A stretch of DNA of 64,000 nucleotides from Bacteriovorax sp. (GCA_014377485.1 JACMPM010000005.1:1-64000); one strand, 5' to 3'. Numbered from the stretch's first letter, positions 36,114-45,001 are shown. A program made the numbers and translations. Notes: a model not told the origin generated them from the sequence alone.

Positions 36114-36734
36114 ATGGCACGAAGTACTACAGGTAGAAGCCGTTTTAAGATTCAAAGAAGTCTTGGTCTTGAACTTCCAGGTTTGGGAAAAGCTGGAGCT
36201 CTAGAAAGAAGACCTTACGGTCCAGGGCAACACGGAAATAAAAGAAAGAAAATTTCTGACTTTGCTGTTCGTATGAAAGAAAAGCAAAAACTTAGATACC
36301 ACTACGGAATCAGAGAAGGTCAATTAGTTAACTACGTAAAGAAAGCTAAAAAAGATAAGTCACGTGCATGGATGGAAACACTTCTAATCACTCTTGAGAG
36401 AAGATTAGCTAACGTTGTTTTCAGACTTAACTGGGCTCCTTCAATGCTTGCTGCTAACCAATTAGTGTCTCACGGACATGTTTTGGTTAACGGAAAGAGA
36501 ATCAACGTTGCTGGATACACTATCGCTAAAGGCGACACTGTAACTATGAGCGAGCGCGGATTTGCTTCACTTAACTATATTCAAGCTCAAGCAACTCCAA
36601 GACTTCCTTCTATCCCTGCTTGTTACACGATCGAAGGTAAAACTGCTAAGGTTTTAGATATGCCACTTCCAAGTGACATTCCTTTCGAATACGAAGGACA
36701 GTTGGTAACGGAATATTACTGGAAAGTTAAATAA
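36114..36734 (+). CDS. rpsD: 30S ribosomal protein S4
   Basis: 206 residues. MARSTTGRSRFKIQRSLG opens the chain, RRPYGPGQHG is the conserved S4 block, and the S4 RNA-binding domain is at about 96-160 (RRLANVVFRLNWAPS, GHVLVNGKRINVAGY). No zinc cysteines are present at the N-terminus, so it is the Cys-free type. S4 nucleates 16S rRNA folding. It is alone here, not in the alpha operon with rpsM-rpsK-rpoA, and a terminator follows. RBS is AGGGGA 10 bases before the ATG. Confidence 0.98.
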   Translation: MARSTTGRSRFKIQRSLGLELPGLGKAGALERRPYGPGQHGNKRKKISDFAVRMKEKQKLRYHYGIREGQLVNYVKKAKKDKSRAWMETLLITLERRLANVVFRLNWAPSMLAANQLVSHGHVLVNGKRINVAGYTIAKGDTVTMSERGFASLNYIQAQATPRLPSIPACYTIEGKTAKVLDMPLPSDIPFEYEGQLVTEYYWKVK

Positions 36735-36765
36735 TCTAATTTGCAAAAATTTAAATTATATAAAG

Positions 36766-36790
36766 AACCACTCGAAAGAGTGGTTTTTTT
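36766..36790 (+). terminator. Terminator after rpsD
   Basis: AACCACTC (36766-36773) pairs perfectly with GAGTGGTT (36778-36785) around a stable GAAA tetraloop, followed by a T-run. It may also serve the convergent gene at 36794. Confidence 0.92.
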
Positions 36791-36793
36791 TGC

Positions 36794-37804
36794 CTATTTT
36801 ATATTTAGAGCTTTTGCTATCATTTGAGAATAATTTGCCAATGCCACTTGATTTAAATGACCGTCATCAAATGCAGGTAAATCAAGAATTTCTTTCTGGT
36901 TAAATACAATTACTTCTATATTTTCTTTTTTTAATATTCTTACAAAAGCGTCCATACCTAATGCGTTTTCAGGATTTATATACCTAGGATTTATGCTAAC
37001 AATAAAACGATTTTTACTATTTGTTTGTTTTAAGTATTCCTTTTTAATCTCAGCTAAAATCTTTGCAGTTAAATAAAAATGTTGATTTGAAAGCCGCGGT
37101 AAATTTGGGAAAAGTTTTTCATTAAATGGTAGATAGTCTAGGAACTTATAAAATAGCGAAAGCCAGTAATGGTTAAAAGGGCCTAGGTATTCAACACCAT
37201 TATTTTTTAGTCCATAACGAGCTTGAAAAATCCCCCATCTTAAAAATTCTTTAGATCCAACCACTCTTTCGATTAAATAATAATGGAAATCATAAATAAA
37301 GATGCCTGACTTTTGACGTTCTGGAATAATATCTTTGAGTCCAAAATATTGTAAAAAATAAAGCGTGGCGTTTGGCCCAGTTGCCGTTAATCCAAAATTG
37401 TAAATGGCGTGTGACTTTATTTTTTGAGCGAGACGGCTTGTTAGGGTCTCTGAATCATTAACTCCAATTCCAAATATATTCGAATCACCACCTAAAAGAA
37501 GATGCTCATGTGTAAGAGTATTCATATTGGCAGTGACTCTTAAACCTAATTTCCCAGTGTGATATTTAACATTATAGATAATTTTATTACTATCGTCAGA
37601 TAGCTTGTCGTTCATTGTTATAAATGGAAATGGTACAAAAGGGTTAGCTTGCGAGTGATGCTTTTTATAATATAGAACTGATTCTGTATCGTTAGAAGAC
37701 GAACAATAGATATCTTGAAGTCGGTTAAAACCGTTGAATGTTTTTTTTTGAATAGAAATAAAACAATACTTTTTCGTGACAGTTTCAAGATTTCCAAAAC
37801 TCAT
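36794..37804 (-). CDS. SGNH-hydrolase-like protein
   Basis: 336 residues. GGDSNIFGIGVNDSE carries the GDS block I serine, NFGLTATGPN a block II-like Gly/Asn, and the end FDDGHLNQVALANYS supplies Asp-x-x-His (DGH) of block V. These are the marks of GDSL/SGNH esterases, often polysaccharide O-acetyl esterases. The N-terminal 90 residues are unassigned and lack a clear signal peptide. Convergent to rpsD. AT-richer than its neighbours, with few recognisable motifs, so horizontal origin is possible but unproven. Confidence 0.65.
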   Translation of the reverse strand: MSFGNLETVTKKYCFISIQKKTFNGFNRLQDIYCSSSNDTESVLYYKKHHSQANPFVPFPFITMNDKLSDDSNKIIYNVKYHTGKLGLRVTANMNTLTHEHLLLGGDSNIFGIGVNDSETLTSRLAQKIKSHAIYNFGLTATGPNATLYFLQYFGLKDIIPERQKSGIFIYDFHYYLIERVVGSKEFLRWGIFQARYGLKNNGVEYLGPFNHYWLSLFYKFLDYLPFNEKLFPNLPRLSNQHFYLTAKILAEIKKEYLKQTNSKNRFIVSINPRYINPENALGMDAFVRILKKENIEVIVFNQKEILDLPAFDDGHLNQVALANYSQMIAKALNIK

Positions 37805-38036
37805 ATTTGAATAAAATAATAATAATATAAAAAAAATTATGTTGTTAATTTAAGAAATCCCTATTTTATTTTGAGTGTTGATTTAGCCCATTGAAAAAGG
37901 ATTTGTTGTTTATTACTTCGTTAAATCTGAAGGTAATTTTAATTTTTCCTTGAAGCTTAAAATCATTAATAATTAAAAACAGTATGCTTATGCAAGAAAA
38001 AATATTTTATTTTTCATTGTTCCCTTGAGTTTAAAT

Positions 38037-38654
38037 CTATTTTCTAAGATCAGTCGACGAAATATTTTTATAAGGATGATCGGCCAAGTAATGTACTTCT
38101 AAATTTGGATTCAATTTCAAAACTTCTCGTTCTTGTTTCAAATAATCATCTTTTCCATATTTTCTGGGAACCACGTACAATTTTGTAAGGGCCTTCAAGA
38201 TCGGTTCTGGATTTTTCCAAGTAAGTAGACTCATATAAGAGTCATCCCCTATTAGGAAATTTTTTTCTTTTATTTTTACGTACGGGAGCCATGAAGCAGT
38301 TGGATTAGGAAGATTTTGTCCTAAGAATCCTGGATAAAGAGAATAGGGCGTATCTTTTAGTTCAAGGGCCAAGGCTAAAAATTCTGCGTAAACATTAGAG
38401 GAAGAATAAATTTCTGTTTTAAATGGATTGCAGTCTGGGACAATTAGAATATTTTTTTCTGGGCATAAATCCAAACAAGCGCGGTGTCCTTGGTGGAATG
38501 GATTAAAGCTTCCACCAAAAAAAGTCACTGAGTTCGTAATTGGATGTTTTAAAAAAAGATGTGCTAACTCAGACTGATTATGAGTTTGATCGCTATTTGG
38601 CATAAATTCAAAATAATTTCCCAGCTCTATACATTTTTTAAACTGATCATTCAT
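38037..38654 (-). CDS. nadD: NadD-like nicotinate-nucleotide adenylyltransferase, short at C-end
   Basis: Start placed at ATG 38654 (MNDQFKKCIEL), overlapping the histone-fold gene by 8 bases; a GTG at 38687 would overlap by 41. The nucleotidyltransferase fold is shown by FFGGSFNPFHQGHRACL (HxGH), IVPDCNPFKTE, and FLIGDDSYMSLLTWKNPE. The ISSTDLRK motif binds phosphate, but the chain ends right there, where typical NadD runs another 20 or so residues. An N-terminal extension of about 40 residues is extra. It may make deamido-NAD or another nucleotide. Co-transcribed with the zinc-finger/histone-fold gene. Confidence 0.75.
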   Translation of the reverse strand: MNDQFKKCIELGNYFEFMPNSDQTHNQSELAHLFLKHPITNSVTFFGGSFNPFHQGHRACLDLCPEKNILIVPDCNPFKTEIYSSSNVYAEFLALALELKDTPYSLYPGFLGQNLPNPTASWLPYVKIKEKNFLIGDDSYMSLLTWKNPEPILKALTKLYVVPRKYGKDDYLKQEREVLKLNPNLEVHYLADHPYKNISSTDLRK

Positions 38655-39117
38655 AATCTCTGTCCATGACTGTTTTTCTTCCTTCACTGCGGGCCTTTTC
38701 TACCGCCCGATCTGTGAGGCGTCTCACATCGCGTGAAAGCGCTTCCATCACATTGGCAGCGGTGTTCATATCGTATTTATCTTTAATATACTGCTTGAGC
38801 TTAGAGGCGACGATCAGAATTTCTGCGGAATCGTCTGATTGGTTCATTGCAGTAGGTTTAGGCTGGACTAAAATTCGTCTTGGTGCTTGCCCTGAATCAT
38901 TATTTTCGATTATTATTTCCGGTTTGCGAGGGGATCGATTTTCTTCGGCCCACGAGCTTTTATGGTTCATAACAGGATTATGAAGATTCCAGCAGTCTAC
39001 TGAGCAAAAAACTAGTTTTCGACAGGTACTCACATTGCACATTTGGTAGATAGTACTATAACTGATCTCTTTTTTGCAACTTCCGCATTTGCGCCAATAG
39101 GTACTTATCTCATCCAT
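38647..39117 (-). CDS. Zinc finger joined to a bacterial histone-fold domain
   Basis: 156 residues. The N-terminus has Cys11, Cys14, Cys27, Cys32, Cys38, Cys42, His46 and His52, spaced like an HIT or MYND zinc finger (FCSVDCWNLH). A charged linker (about 55-97) follows. Residues 98-156 are a histone fold: AEILIVASKLKQYIKDK, NTAANVMEALSRDVRRL, TDRAVEKARSEGRKTV and MDRDYE, in helix-loop-helix order with the RKTV signature that archaeal histones and Bdellovibrio Bd0055 share. It probably binds DNA and another partner through the finger. Overlaps nadD. RBS AAGGAGTAGG is 8 bases before ATG 39117. Confidence 0.8.
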   Translation of the reverse strand: MDEISTYWRKCGSCKKEISYSTIYQMCNVSTCRKLVFCSVDCWNLHNPVMNHKSSWAEENRSPRKPEIIIENNDSGQAPRRILVQPKPTAMNQSDDSAEILIVASKLKQYIKDKYDMNTAANVMEALSRDVRRLTDRAVEKARSEGRKTVMDRDYE

Positions 39118-39180
39118 TTCGTCCTACTCCTTACGGTTAGCGTGTACTCTAACTCTATTTTTAGATAGAATAATTTTAAC

Positions 39181-39522
39181 ATGAATTTTGAAACAGAATA
39201 TAAAAACCTAAATTTTCACATCTCAGTAGAAGCAATAGCAATCACCGACGTTTCGTTGCTTCTTGGTGACAAATTTAATCGGCTTCCCAATCAGACGATG
39301 GTGGAACTAAAAAAAGGGACAATTGCTCCTTATAATTTAGTAATTAAATCAAAGAATGGTGATGACGAGAGAACTCATTACTGGAGTAATGTTTTACTTA
39401 CCAGTGACAGCAATGAACTTTTAGAAGAATTAGGTTTTTACCTGGATGATGAAGAAATTCTGGATTCTATTATCTCTAACTGGGAATTAGTTGGTGATGA
39501 CTCAGGACCCGGTTGGAAATAA
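39181..39522 (+). CDS. Small acidic protein, unknown
   Basis: 113 residues, no signal peptide or membrane segment and strongly acidic near the C-end (YLDDEEILDSIISNW, GDDSGPG). Strands such as FHISVEAIAITDVSLLLGD and APYNLVIKSKNGDDE suggest a small mixed fold. No family recognised. It starts divergently from the zinc-finger/histone gene 63 bases away and ends just before a bidirectional terminator. Confidence 0.6.
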   Translation: MNFETEYKNLNFHISVEAIAITDVSLLLGDKFNRLPNQTMVELKKGTIAPYNLVIKSKNGDDERTHYWSNVLLTSDSNELLEELGFYLDDEEILDSIISNWELVGDDSGPGWK

Positions 39523-39547
39523 AAAAAGCCTGCATTTCTGCAGGCTT
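39519..39547 (-). terminator. Bidirectional terminator
   Basis: AAGCCTGCA (39526-39534) pairs perfectly with TGCAGGCTT (39539-39547) around TTTC. The T-run (seven T) is on the minus strand, so it fits the end of the minus-strand lipoprotein gene, and the hairpin also follows the plus gene directly. Confidence 0.88.
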
Positions 39548-39576
39548 CAAGATCTTAATAATTTTTTTTAAATTAA

Positions 39577-40167
39577 TTATCTACAGCCAGATTCGCTTGT
39601 AACAACTCTGTCAGCATAATTAATATTGCCATGGAAATCTGCAGATTCAACTGTAGCCGATGAAGGTTTTACAGATAGGTTAACATTTTTGTTTGTTTGT
39701 CTGTCGTAGTATCTGATCCACTGAAGTCCATTAACTGTTCTGTATTGCATAGAACAACTCATTCCACCATACGGACCAGTTGGGTAACAAACTTGTTCAG
39801 GAATTTGATAAGTACAAGACTGAGTTCCTTCTCTAGTTTCAGAATTTGTCACAACAGTTGAAACATCTCCAGTCAGGTCAACAGGTTGTCCTGAAACTTT
39901 TGAACTGATTGAGAATGAACCGTTGTCAGGAATATTTCCATTATGTACGAAAACAAATTTTTCATCCGAATCGTTGTTTAAACGAAGAACGATTTTCTTA
40001 GAAGTTTTAGCACTTAGATCAGCAGAATATGTTCCTACTTTTAAAAGATGAGTAACACCTCTTGAGTTCACAAGTTTTAAGTCCTTTGTGATATTTAATT
40101 GACCTTCAATTTTTTCACAACCAACCAAGAAAAGTGCAGCTAACATTACAGGCATAAAAAATTTCAT
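39577..40167 (-). CDS. Cys-rich lipoprotein, unknown
   Basis: 196 residues with a conventional lipobox (LAALFLVGC, Cys17), so it is likely lipidated. The mature part has four more Cys (QSCTYQIPEQVCYPTGP, MSCSMQY) and a final GCR, giving a probable set of disulfides. Strand-rich motifs include GVTHLLKVGTYSADLSAK and KIVLRLNNDSDEKFVFVHNG. It resembles small Cys-rich envelope proteins of predatory bacteria in general form, but no named family is recognised. RBS AGGAGG is 8 bases before the start. Confidence 0.72.
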   Translation of the reverse strand: MKFFMPVMLAALFLVGCEKIEGQLNITKDLKLVNSRGVTHLLKVGTYSADLSAKTSKKIVLRLNNDSDEKFVFVHNGNIPDNGSFSISSKVSGQPVDLTGDVSTVVTNSETREGTQSCTYQIPEQVCYPTGPYGGMSCSMQYRTVNGLQWIRYYDRQTNKNVNLSVKPSSATVESADFHGNINYADRVVTSESGCR

Positions 40168-40402
40168 AAGTTTCCTCCTAAGATCAATATTCTAATATTT
40201 CGAGGCTAGCTCACTAAACTCTATTGATCAACTATCCCTGTAAAATGTAAGCATTTTGGTAATTATTGGAGATCGAGGTGACAAAATGGCACCAAAACCT
40301 CAATTTTACCTAAAATTTTCAGCATCTCAGGACGTTAGCCTGCCCACTAGGCTATACCCTGCAAAGTCTTTCAAGGATCTCGTTTTAAATCTGGAGGGAA
40401 TT

Positions 40403-41686
40403 ATGGGAATTGGAAATATATTAAAAAAACATCTCACGTTACTCATTTTAGTCATGATTTCCTCGCAGGCCAAATCATCTGAACAGACAGATGCTTCATG
40501 GGTGCAACTTTTGAGCGCCAACAAACTTCCCTCAAATGAGCAGTCTTATTGTTACACCGATGAAAAAGGTCATGCACATGGATCAAACCTTGACCTTCGC
40601 ATTCGCCTCGCCTCTGTTTCTAAACTGCTTACTAGTCTTTGGGCCATAGAAAAATTAGGGCTCAATTATAAGTATGAGACAAAACTTTTTATCAAGGGAT
40701 CTAATCTTCATATCCAGGGAAGTCTTGATCCTTTTCTTGGAAATGAAAAAATGTTTTTTCTACTCTCTCAATTAAATGATCTGGGTTATACAAAATTCAA
40801 TACCATTACTTTTGATAAAATCATCCAGATAAATCCAGACGCAGAAAATCATTCAGATCAATATCCACTCATCACTCGTGCATCGAACGCCCGCAATTTA
40901 AAAATGTATTTCAATACAAAAAACTGGGCGCCAGAATTCCTTGCTGAATACACTCGTATTGCAAAACTCTCCAAAGGAAGATTTAGACCAATTGTTCAGT
41001 TTGAAATTGGAGACGTTCAATATGTCGATACCAACCCTTATGAAAATGATAAAGAAGCAAGACTGCTTACTCTTTCTTCTCCGATGCTTTATAAATATTT
41101 GAAAGAAATTAATGTTGAATCCAATAACTACGCAGCTCACACCATCTTTCTTCAATTGGGTGGAACTCCTGATTTTGAAAAATTCTTGAGTGATCGTTAT
41201 AGTAAAACCTCAGACTCAATCCATTTTTATACTGGAAGTGGTTTGCCACTAGTAGTTAATGGCGTTCGCTATGATAATTATGCTACTTGCTCAATTATGA
41301 TTGAATTAATTGCTGCTTTAAAAGAATCAATAGAAAGACAAGGACGGAAGCTTGAAGACATCGTAGCTGTCCCGGGAAGTGATGCTGGAACTTTTAGCAA
41401 CCGAACTTTCCCCGCCGATTATACGAATGCATTCGTGGCAAAAACTGGAACACTTATGCACACTTCGACTCTTGCGGGAGCAATGAGCACTCAAAAGGGG
41501 TTTAGCTTTTTTGGAGTTTTTAATCAGAGCACTGATATTGAAGGATCAAAAAACGTTCAAAATGCAATGGTGAGAAGTTTGATGACTGAGATGGGTGGTC
41601 CTCTCGTTTTTAATTACGTAGTAGATCCATTCCATACATATAACGGTGATAATGTGAAAATCTTTAAAGAAAACCTTTTATACTGA
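40403..41686 (+). CDS. PBP4-like D-Ala-D-Ala carboxypeptidase (S13 type)
   Basis: Start placed at ATG 40403 behind GGAGGG; the longer frame from 40256 has no signal peptide at its start. 427 residues with a signal ending QAKSS. Active-site motifs: SVSK (SxxK) in RLASVSKLLTS near 70, SNN in VESNNYAAH near 239, and KTG in FVAKTGTLMHTS near 346. This is the order of class C penicillin-binding proteins (DacB), which trim or cut peptidoglycan cross-links in the periplasm. Predators of this group use such enzymes to round the prey cell; whether this copy is predation-linked cannot be told. Confidence 0.88.
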   Translation: MGIGNILKKHLTLLILVMISSQAKSSEQTDASWVQLLSANKLPSNEQSYCYTDEKGHAHGSNLDLRIRLASVSKLLTSLWAIEKLGLNYKYETKLFIKGSNLHIQGSLDPFLGNEKMFFLLSQLNDLGYTKFNTITFDKIIQINPDAENHSDQYPLITRASNARNLKMYFNTKNWAPEFLAEYTRIAKLSKGRFRPIVQFEIGDVQYVDTNPYENDKEARLLTLSSPMLYKYLKEINVESNNYAAHTIFLQLGGTPDFEKFLSDRYSKTSDSIHFYTGSGLPLVVNGVRYDNYATCSIMIELIAALKESIERQGRKLEDIVAVPGSDAGTFSNRTFPADYTNAFVAKTGTLMHTSTLAGAMSTQKGFSFFGVFNQSTDIEGSKNVQNAMVRSLMTEMGGPLVFNYVVDPFHTYNGDNVKIFKENLLY

Positions 41687-42319
41687 TTTCCGTTTTTCCC
41701 GGATGAATTCAATTAATCCGGGAAAAATTGATATAAGAACAATTGCCAGCATCGCGAATTTAAAATTGCGTTGAATGAAGGGAAGATTACCAAAGAAATA
41801 GCCAAGTGGAATGAAAGAGAAAATCCAAAGAGTGGCGCCGATAACATTATAAGACATAAATTTTTTGTAAGACATTTTTCCAATACCTGCTACAAAAGGT
41901 GCGAAAGTTCTTACGATCGGAATAAAGCGTGCAAGGATGATGGTCTTTGCACCATATTTTGCATAAAACTTATGAGCTTTATCGAGATGTTCAGTATTGA
42001 GCAGCTTATGGTTTTTTTGAGAAAAAATCCTAGTCCCAATAAATTTTCCGACAGAATAATTAACAGTGTCACCAAGTATGGCCGCTAATAATAATGTTCC
42101 GCCAATTGACCAAAAATTTAATGATCCGCGAGAGGCAAATGCACCAACTGCAAACAAGAGAGAATCGCCGGGAAGAAAAGGCATTATAATAAATCCCGTT
42201 TCGATAAAAATAATGAGAAAAAGAAATAAATATGTCCACGAATGATAATTGGTAATAACGTAGTCTAAATGAACTTCAAAATGAAGTAAGTAATCAATAA
42301 TGGTGTGGATAATATCCAT
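41678..42319 (-). CDS. DedA-family membrane protein
   Basis: 213 residues with several membrane helices. ETGFIIMPFLPGDSLLFAVG contains the family's E-T-G and PGDSLL signature, and GAKTIILARFIPIVRTFAPFVAG has the F/RFxPxxR re-entrant motif. DedA proteins flip or carry polyprenyl phosphate and phospholipids and help membrane-potential balance. Its 3' end overlaps the convergent carboxypeptidase gene by 9 bases, so the two stops are interleaved. Confidence 0.94.
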   Translation of the reverse strand: MDIIHTIIDYLLHFEVHLDYVITNYHSWTYLFLFLIIFIETGFIIMPFLPGDSLLFAVGAFASRGSLNFWSIGGTLLLAAILGDTVNYSVGKFIGTRIFSQKNHKLLNTEHLDKAHKFYAKYGAKTIILARFIPIVRTFAPFVAGIGKMSYKKFMSYNVIGATLWIFSFIPLGYFFGNLPFIQRNFKFAMLAIVLISIFPGLIEFIREKRKSV

Positions 42320-42421
42320 AAAAAAAGTTTCCTTGAAAATTAGTCAATTACAAAACATTTTCTGGTATAATGGACACTAAAACAATGAAATTTTTTAAGA
42401 GCTTATTAGGAGGAGATATCT

Positions 42422-42751
42422 ATGATTAAAAAAACTATCGCATTATTATTACTCACAGCTGCTGCCACGGCCGGTGCTCATTGCCCTACTGCTTTTAAAC
42501 CAGAAACTGCCTGCTTGATGCTCGATAAAAACGTTATTTTTGTTTTCGATCAAAAAGACAAACATGACGGGCCTTATAAAGATTTTAAAGAAAGCTCTAT
42601 TGAAAGTGTTAAATCCAATGGAGAGCCTGTGAAATTTTCTCGTGTTGCAAGAGGTGTTTATAGAATTGAATTCGCTCAAACGCTAAAGACTGTCGAAATT
42701 GAAATTATGAATGCCAAGAAAAAGATACCGCTTAAATTGACATCTGAATAA
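42422..42751 (+). CDS. Small exported protein, unknown
   Basis: 109 residues with a signal peptide ending TAGA. Two Cys in the mature part (HCPTAFKPETACLML) could form a disulfide. The rest has FVFDQKDKHDGPYKDF and VARGVYRIEFAQTLKT, likely beta strands. No family recognised. RBS AGGAGG is 8 bases before ATG 42422, so expression should be efficient. A strong bidirectional terminator follows. Confidence 0.7.
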   Translation: MIKKTIALLLLTAAATAGAHCPTAFKPETACLMLDKNVIFVFDQKDKHDGPYKDFKESSIESVKSNGEPVKFSRVARGVYRIEFAQTLKTVEIEIMNAKKKIPLKLTSE

Positions 42752-42768
42752 GACCTTTCGAAAAAAAA

Positions 42769-42795
42769 AAGCCACTCCTAAGAGTGGCTTTTTAC
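42769..42795 (+). terminator. Bidirectional terminator
   Basis: A ten-A run leads into GCCACTC (42771-42777), loop CTAA, GAGTGGC (42782-42788) and five T. The A-run on one side and T-run on the other let it end transcripts from both the 42422 gene and the minus gene at 42816. Confidence 0.92.
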
Positions 42796-42815
42796 TATAA
42801 TCTAAATACGAAATC

Positions 42816-43289
42816 TTAGTTATTTGTGAAACCTGGAATTTCTTTGTCACCGTAAAGAACACCATTAACAATTGTGAATCCATCTGGATGTCCACCGTGT
42901 GGATCGAAATGAGTCCAATGAACCATTCCCTGACCTACTTTCTTGAACTCTCCACAAACTGAAAGTTTTGTTCCGATTACAACTGGAACGCGACCAAAAT
43001 CAAGATTGCTTACAACTAAAAGTTTAATTTGACCGTCAACCGTCAAAGTATATTTCTGGTGTGGAAGACCATTGTGATCTTCTGGAAGAATTTGAGAAAC
43101 TACGCCTGTAACCATTACTTGAGGACGACTAGCGTTTGATTTCATCACGACTTTCAACTGATCAACCGTATTTGGAAGAACGGATCCTCTCAAATCTTTG
43201 CAATCAGGAAGTGTAGAAGGATTAATTGTGCCAGCAAAAGCAGAAAGAGATAAAAGTGCGAAAAGAGAAGATACAATGAAAGATTTCAT
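42816..43289 (-). CDS. Exported DUF3465-family protein
   Basis: 157 residues with a signal peptide ending SAFAG. Motifs typical of DUF3465 are present: VTGVVSQILPEDHNGLPHQKY, VVSNLDFGRVP, KLSVCGEF and GMVHWTHFDPHGGHPDGF, giving a fold like a small OB barrel with a possible metal or ligand site at HWTHxDP. Its role is not established. The N-terminal 30 residues after the signal carry an extra Cys (PDCKDLRG). Shares a terminator with the convergent 42422 gene. Confidence 0.82.
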   Translation of the reverse strand: MKSFIVSSLFALLSLSAFAGTINPSTLPDCKDLRGSVLPNTVDQLKVVMKSNASRPQVMVTGVVSQILPEDHNGLPHQKYTLTVDGQIKLLVVSNLDFGRVPVVIGTKLSVCGEFKKVGQGMVHWTHFDPHGGHPDGFTIVNGVLYGDKEIPGFTNN

Positions 43290-43355
43290 AAAGCCTCACT
43301 AATGGTTGGTATAAGCAAAACTAACGGATTCACTCAAGCTCTGTCTACTATATTT

Positions 43356-44294
43356 TTAATTCTTCACAGAATCTTGTGATAATTTTCTAAATCCAGTCAG
43401 TTTTTTGTCCACCAATCCCTCTAAATAAGCATTGTATCGGACAATTATCGGTTGGTTGGCCCCGAGTGATTCTCTGGCCGTAATCTTCTTGTAAGCATCT
43501 TTCTTTATTGGAAAAGCAGTGATTAAAACTTCTTTTTTATTTTTAGGGTGAAGTACTGAGTAGATTAAAAGATAGTCATTTTCTTCATCTGCTTTTTTAA
43601 AAGGAAAGCGCACCAAAGTTGTTCTTAAAGTTGTTGGATTCTCTCCCGTAATCTGCTCATCAAGAATCTCTATAGTCAATTTGGAATAATCAAAATTAAG
43701 CACTTCACTTGAAACATTTTTTAAATTCTTCAAGGATTGGAGATCACTTTTATTCTTAAAGGCCAGTGTTCCTATGAAGTAGGTAATATTGGAAAGAAGT
43801 CCACCTTCCATCGTTTCAGGAGACAAGCTATTACCGTTAAAAGAAAATGCATAGTTCAGCGTGGGTTCAACCCATCTCTTGCGTTTAAAGCCGTAAGGAG
43901 TCTCTAGAACGCTAAAGAGATAGCCATAGGTATGAGTGATTCCGGCATGGACAATCATATTATCGTTCTTAATCCCAAATAGAGCTTGAAGATCAGCTAT
44001 CACTTGGTCATTGATAATTTTCTTTTTAGCTCCTGAATCGAAATTGAGACTCTGGCCCCATAAATTTATTAAAGCAGAATCTTTTGAATCATTGAGTATT
44101 TGGTAATAGAGAGAAGGTTTTTTAATTTCAAGAATTGATTGGATAGAAGTCCCGGTGTGAATCGATTGATTAACTAGTTCTTCCCAATACTGATCATCTT
44201 TAGGTGAATAATGTTTGGTTTTTAAATTGGAGCAAGAGATAAAACTAAAAACTATTAGCATACAAAATAAGCTGGTTTTTTTTAAGGCCATCAC
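43356..44294 (-). CDS. Lipoprotein downstream of the efflux operon
   Basis: 312 residues with a conventional lipobox (FSFISC, Cys21 counted from the first Met; an in-frame Met directly after it would also do as start). The mature chain has GAKKKIINDQVIADLQALFG, NMIVHAGITHTYGYLFSV and SFNGNSLSPETMEGGL. I recognise no family. It starts 16 bases after the TetR stop, so it belongs to the same transcript as the efflux genes, and could be an accessory envelope component or an unrelated tail gene. Confidence 0.7.
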   Translation of the reverse strand: MMALKKTSLFCMLIVFSFISCSNLKTKHYSPKDDQYWEELVNQSIHTGTSIQSILEIKKPSLYYQILNDSKDSALINLWGQSLNFDSGAKKKIINDQVIADLQALFGIKNDNMIVHAGITHTYGYLFSVLETPYGFKRKRWVEPTLNYAFSFNGNSLSPETMEGGLLSNITYFIGTLAFKNKSDLQSLKNLKNVSSEVLNFDYSKLTIEILDEQITGENPTTLRTTLVRFPFKKADEENDYLLIYSVLHPKNKKEVLITAFPIKKDAYKKITARESLGANQPIIVRYNAYLEGLVDKKLTGFRKLSQDSVKN

Positions 44295-44310
44295 AATATC
44301 CTAATTTTTA

Positions 44311-44991
44311 TTATAAATTTTTATAAGTGCTGAATAAATTTCGCACGTGGTGGACATAAAGGCGACGAAAAAATTGATCATCAATTTTGTCAATTCCGTG
44401 TATTTTTGTAGCAACTTGAGTTGAGATGCACGAACAAATAACAGGACTAGTAAGTGAAATACCAACTATGTGGATATCAGTATCTTCAGGTAATTTTTTG
44501 TCGGCGATAAATTGGCGTAATTGTTTATGAATATGTGGCACTACTCCATAATCATTTTTCACCAGTGCATTTAACATCATTTTTCCGCCCGACATAGAGT
44601 CACGGATCATGATTTGATGTATCTCCCGATGAGAGTAAGCAAAACTTGCAAACTCGCAAAGAGCTTTACAAAATTGTCTGATTTCTGGGTCTTTAAACTC
44701 AGGGAATTCTAGTGCAAGAGATATATCGTCTGATTCTTGATCAAGATTTTGATTAAAATGAGAATATACCTTTACGATTTCCAGAAAATAATTATCAAGA
44801 ATCTGATCAAGCAAACCTTCTTTGCTGCCAAAATAATATCCAATCATTGCAACATTGCAGTCTGCTTTCTCTGCTATTTGTCTGATGCTGGCACCGGTAA
44901 AGCCGTGCTCTGCAAAAAGTGAACGCGCCACTTTAATAATTTTATTTTTATCAACTTCCGTTGGACGTCCTAATTTTTTTGCTACGGCCAT
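44311..44991 (-). CDS. TetR-family repressor of the efflux operon
   Basis: 226 residues. The N-terminal helix-turn-helix is GFTGASIRQIAEKADCNVAMIGYYF, with the recognition helix at CNVAMIGYYFGSK; the preceding VARSLFAEHG is family-typical. The C-terminal ligand domain has Cys and Leu-rich helices. It is the fourth gene of the operon and 10 bases after the transporter, so it likely represses its own transcript. Two matching inverted sites flank the promoter at 48810-48876, a good operator candidate. Ligand unknown. Confidence 0.9.
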   Translation of the reverse strand: MAVAKKLGRPTEVDKNKIIKVARSLFAEHGFTGASIRQIAEKADCNVAMIGYYFGSKEGLLDQILDNYFLEIVKVYSHFNQNLDQESDDISLALEFPEFKDPEIRQFCKALCEFASFAYSHREIHQIMIRDSMSGGKMMLNALVKNDYGVVPHIHKQLRQFIADKKLPEDTDIHIVGISLTSPVICSCISTQVATKIHGIDKIDDQFFRRLYVHHVRNLFSTYKNL

Positions 44992-45001
44992 TTTTTAATC
45001 C

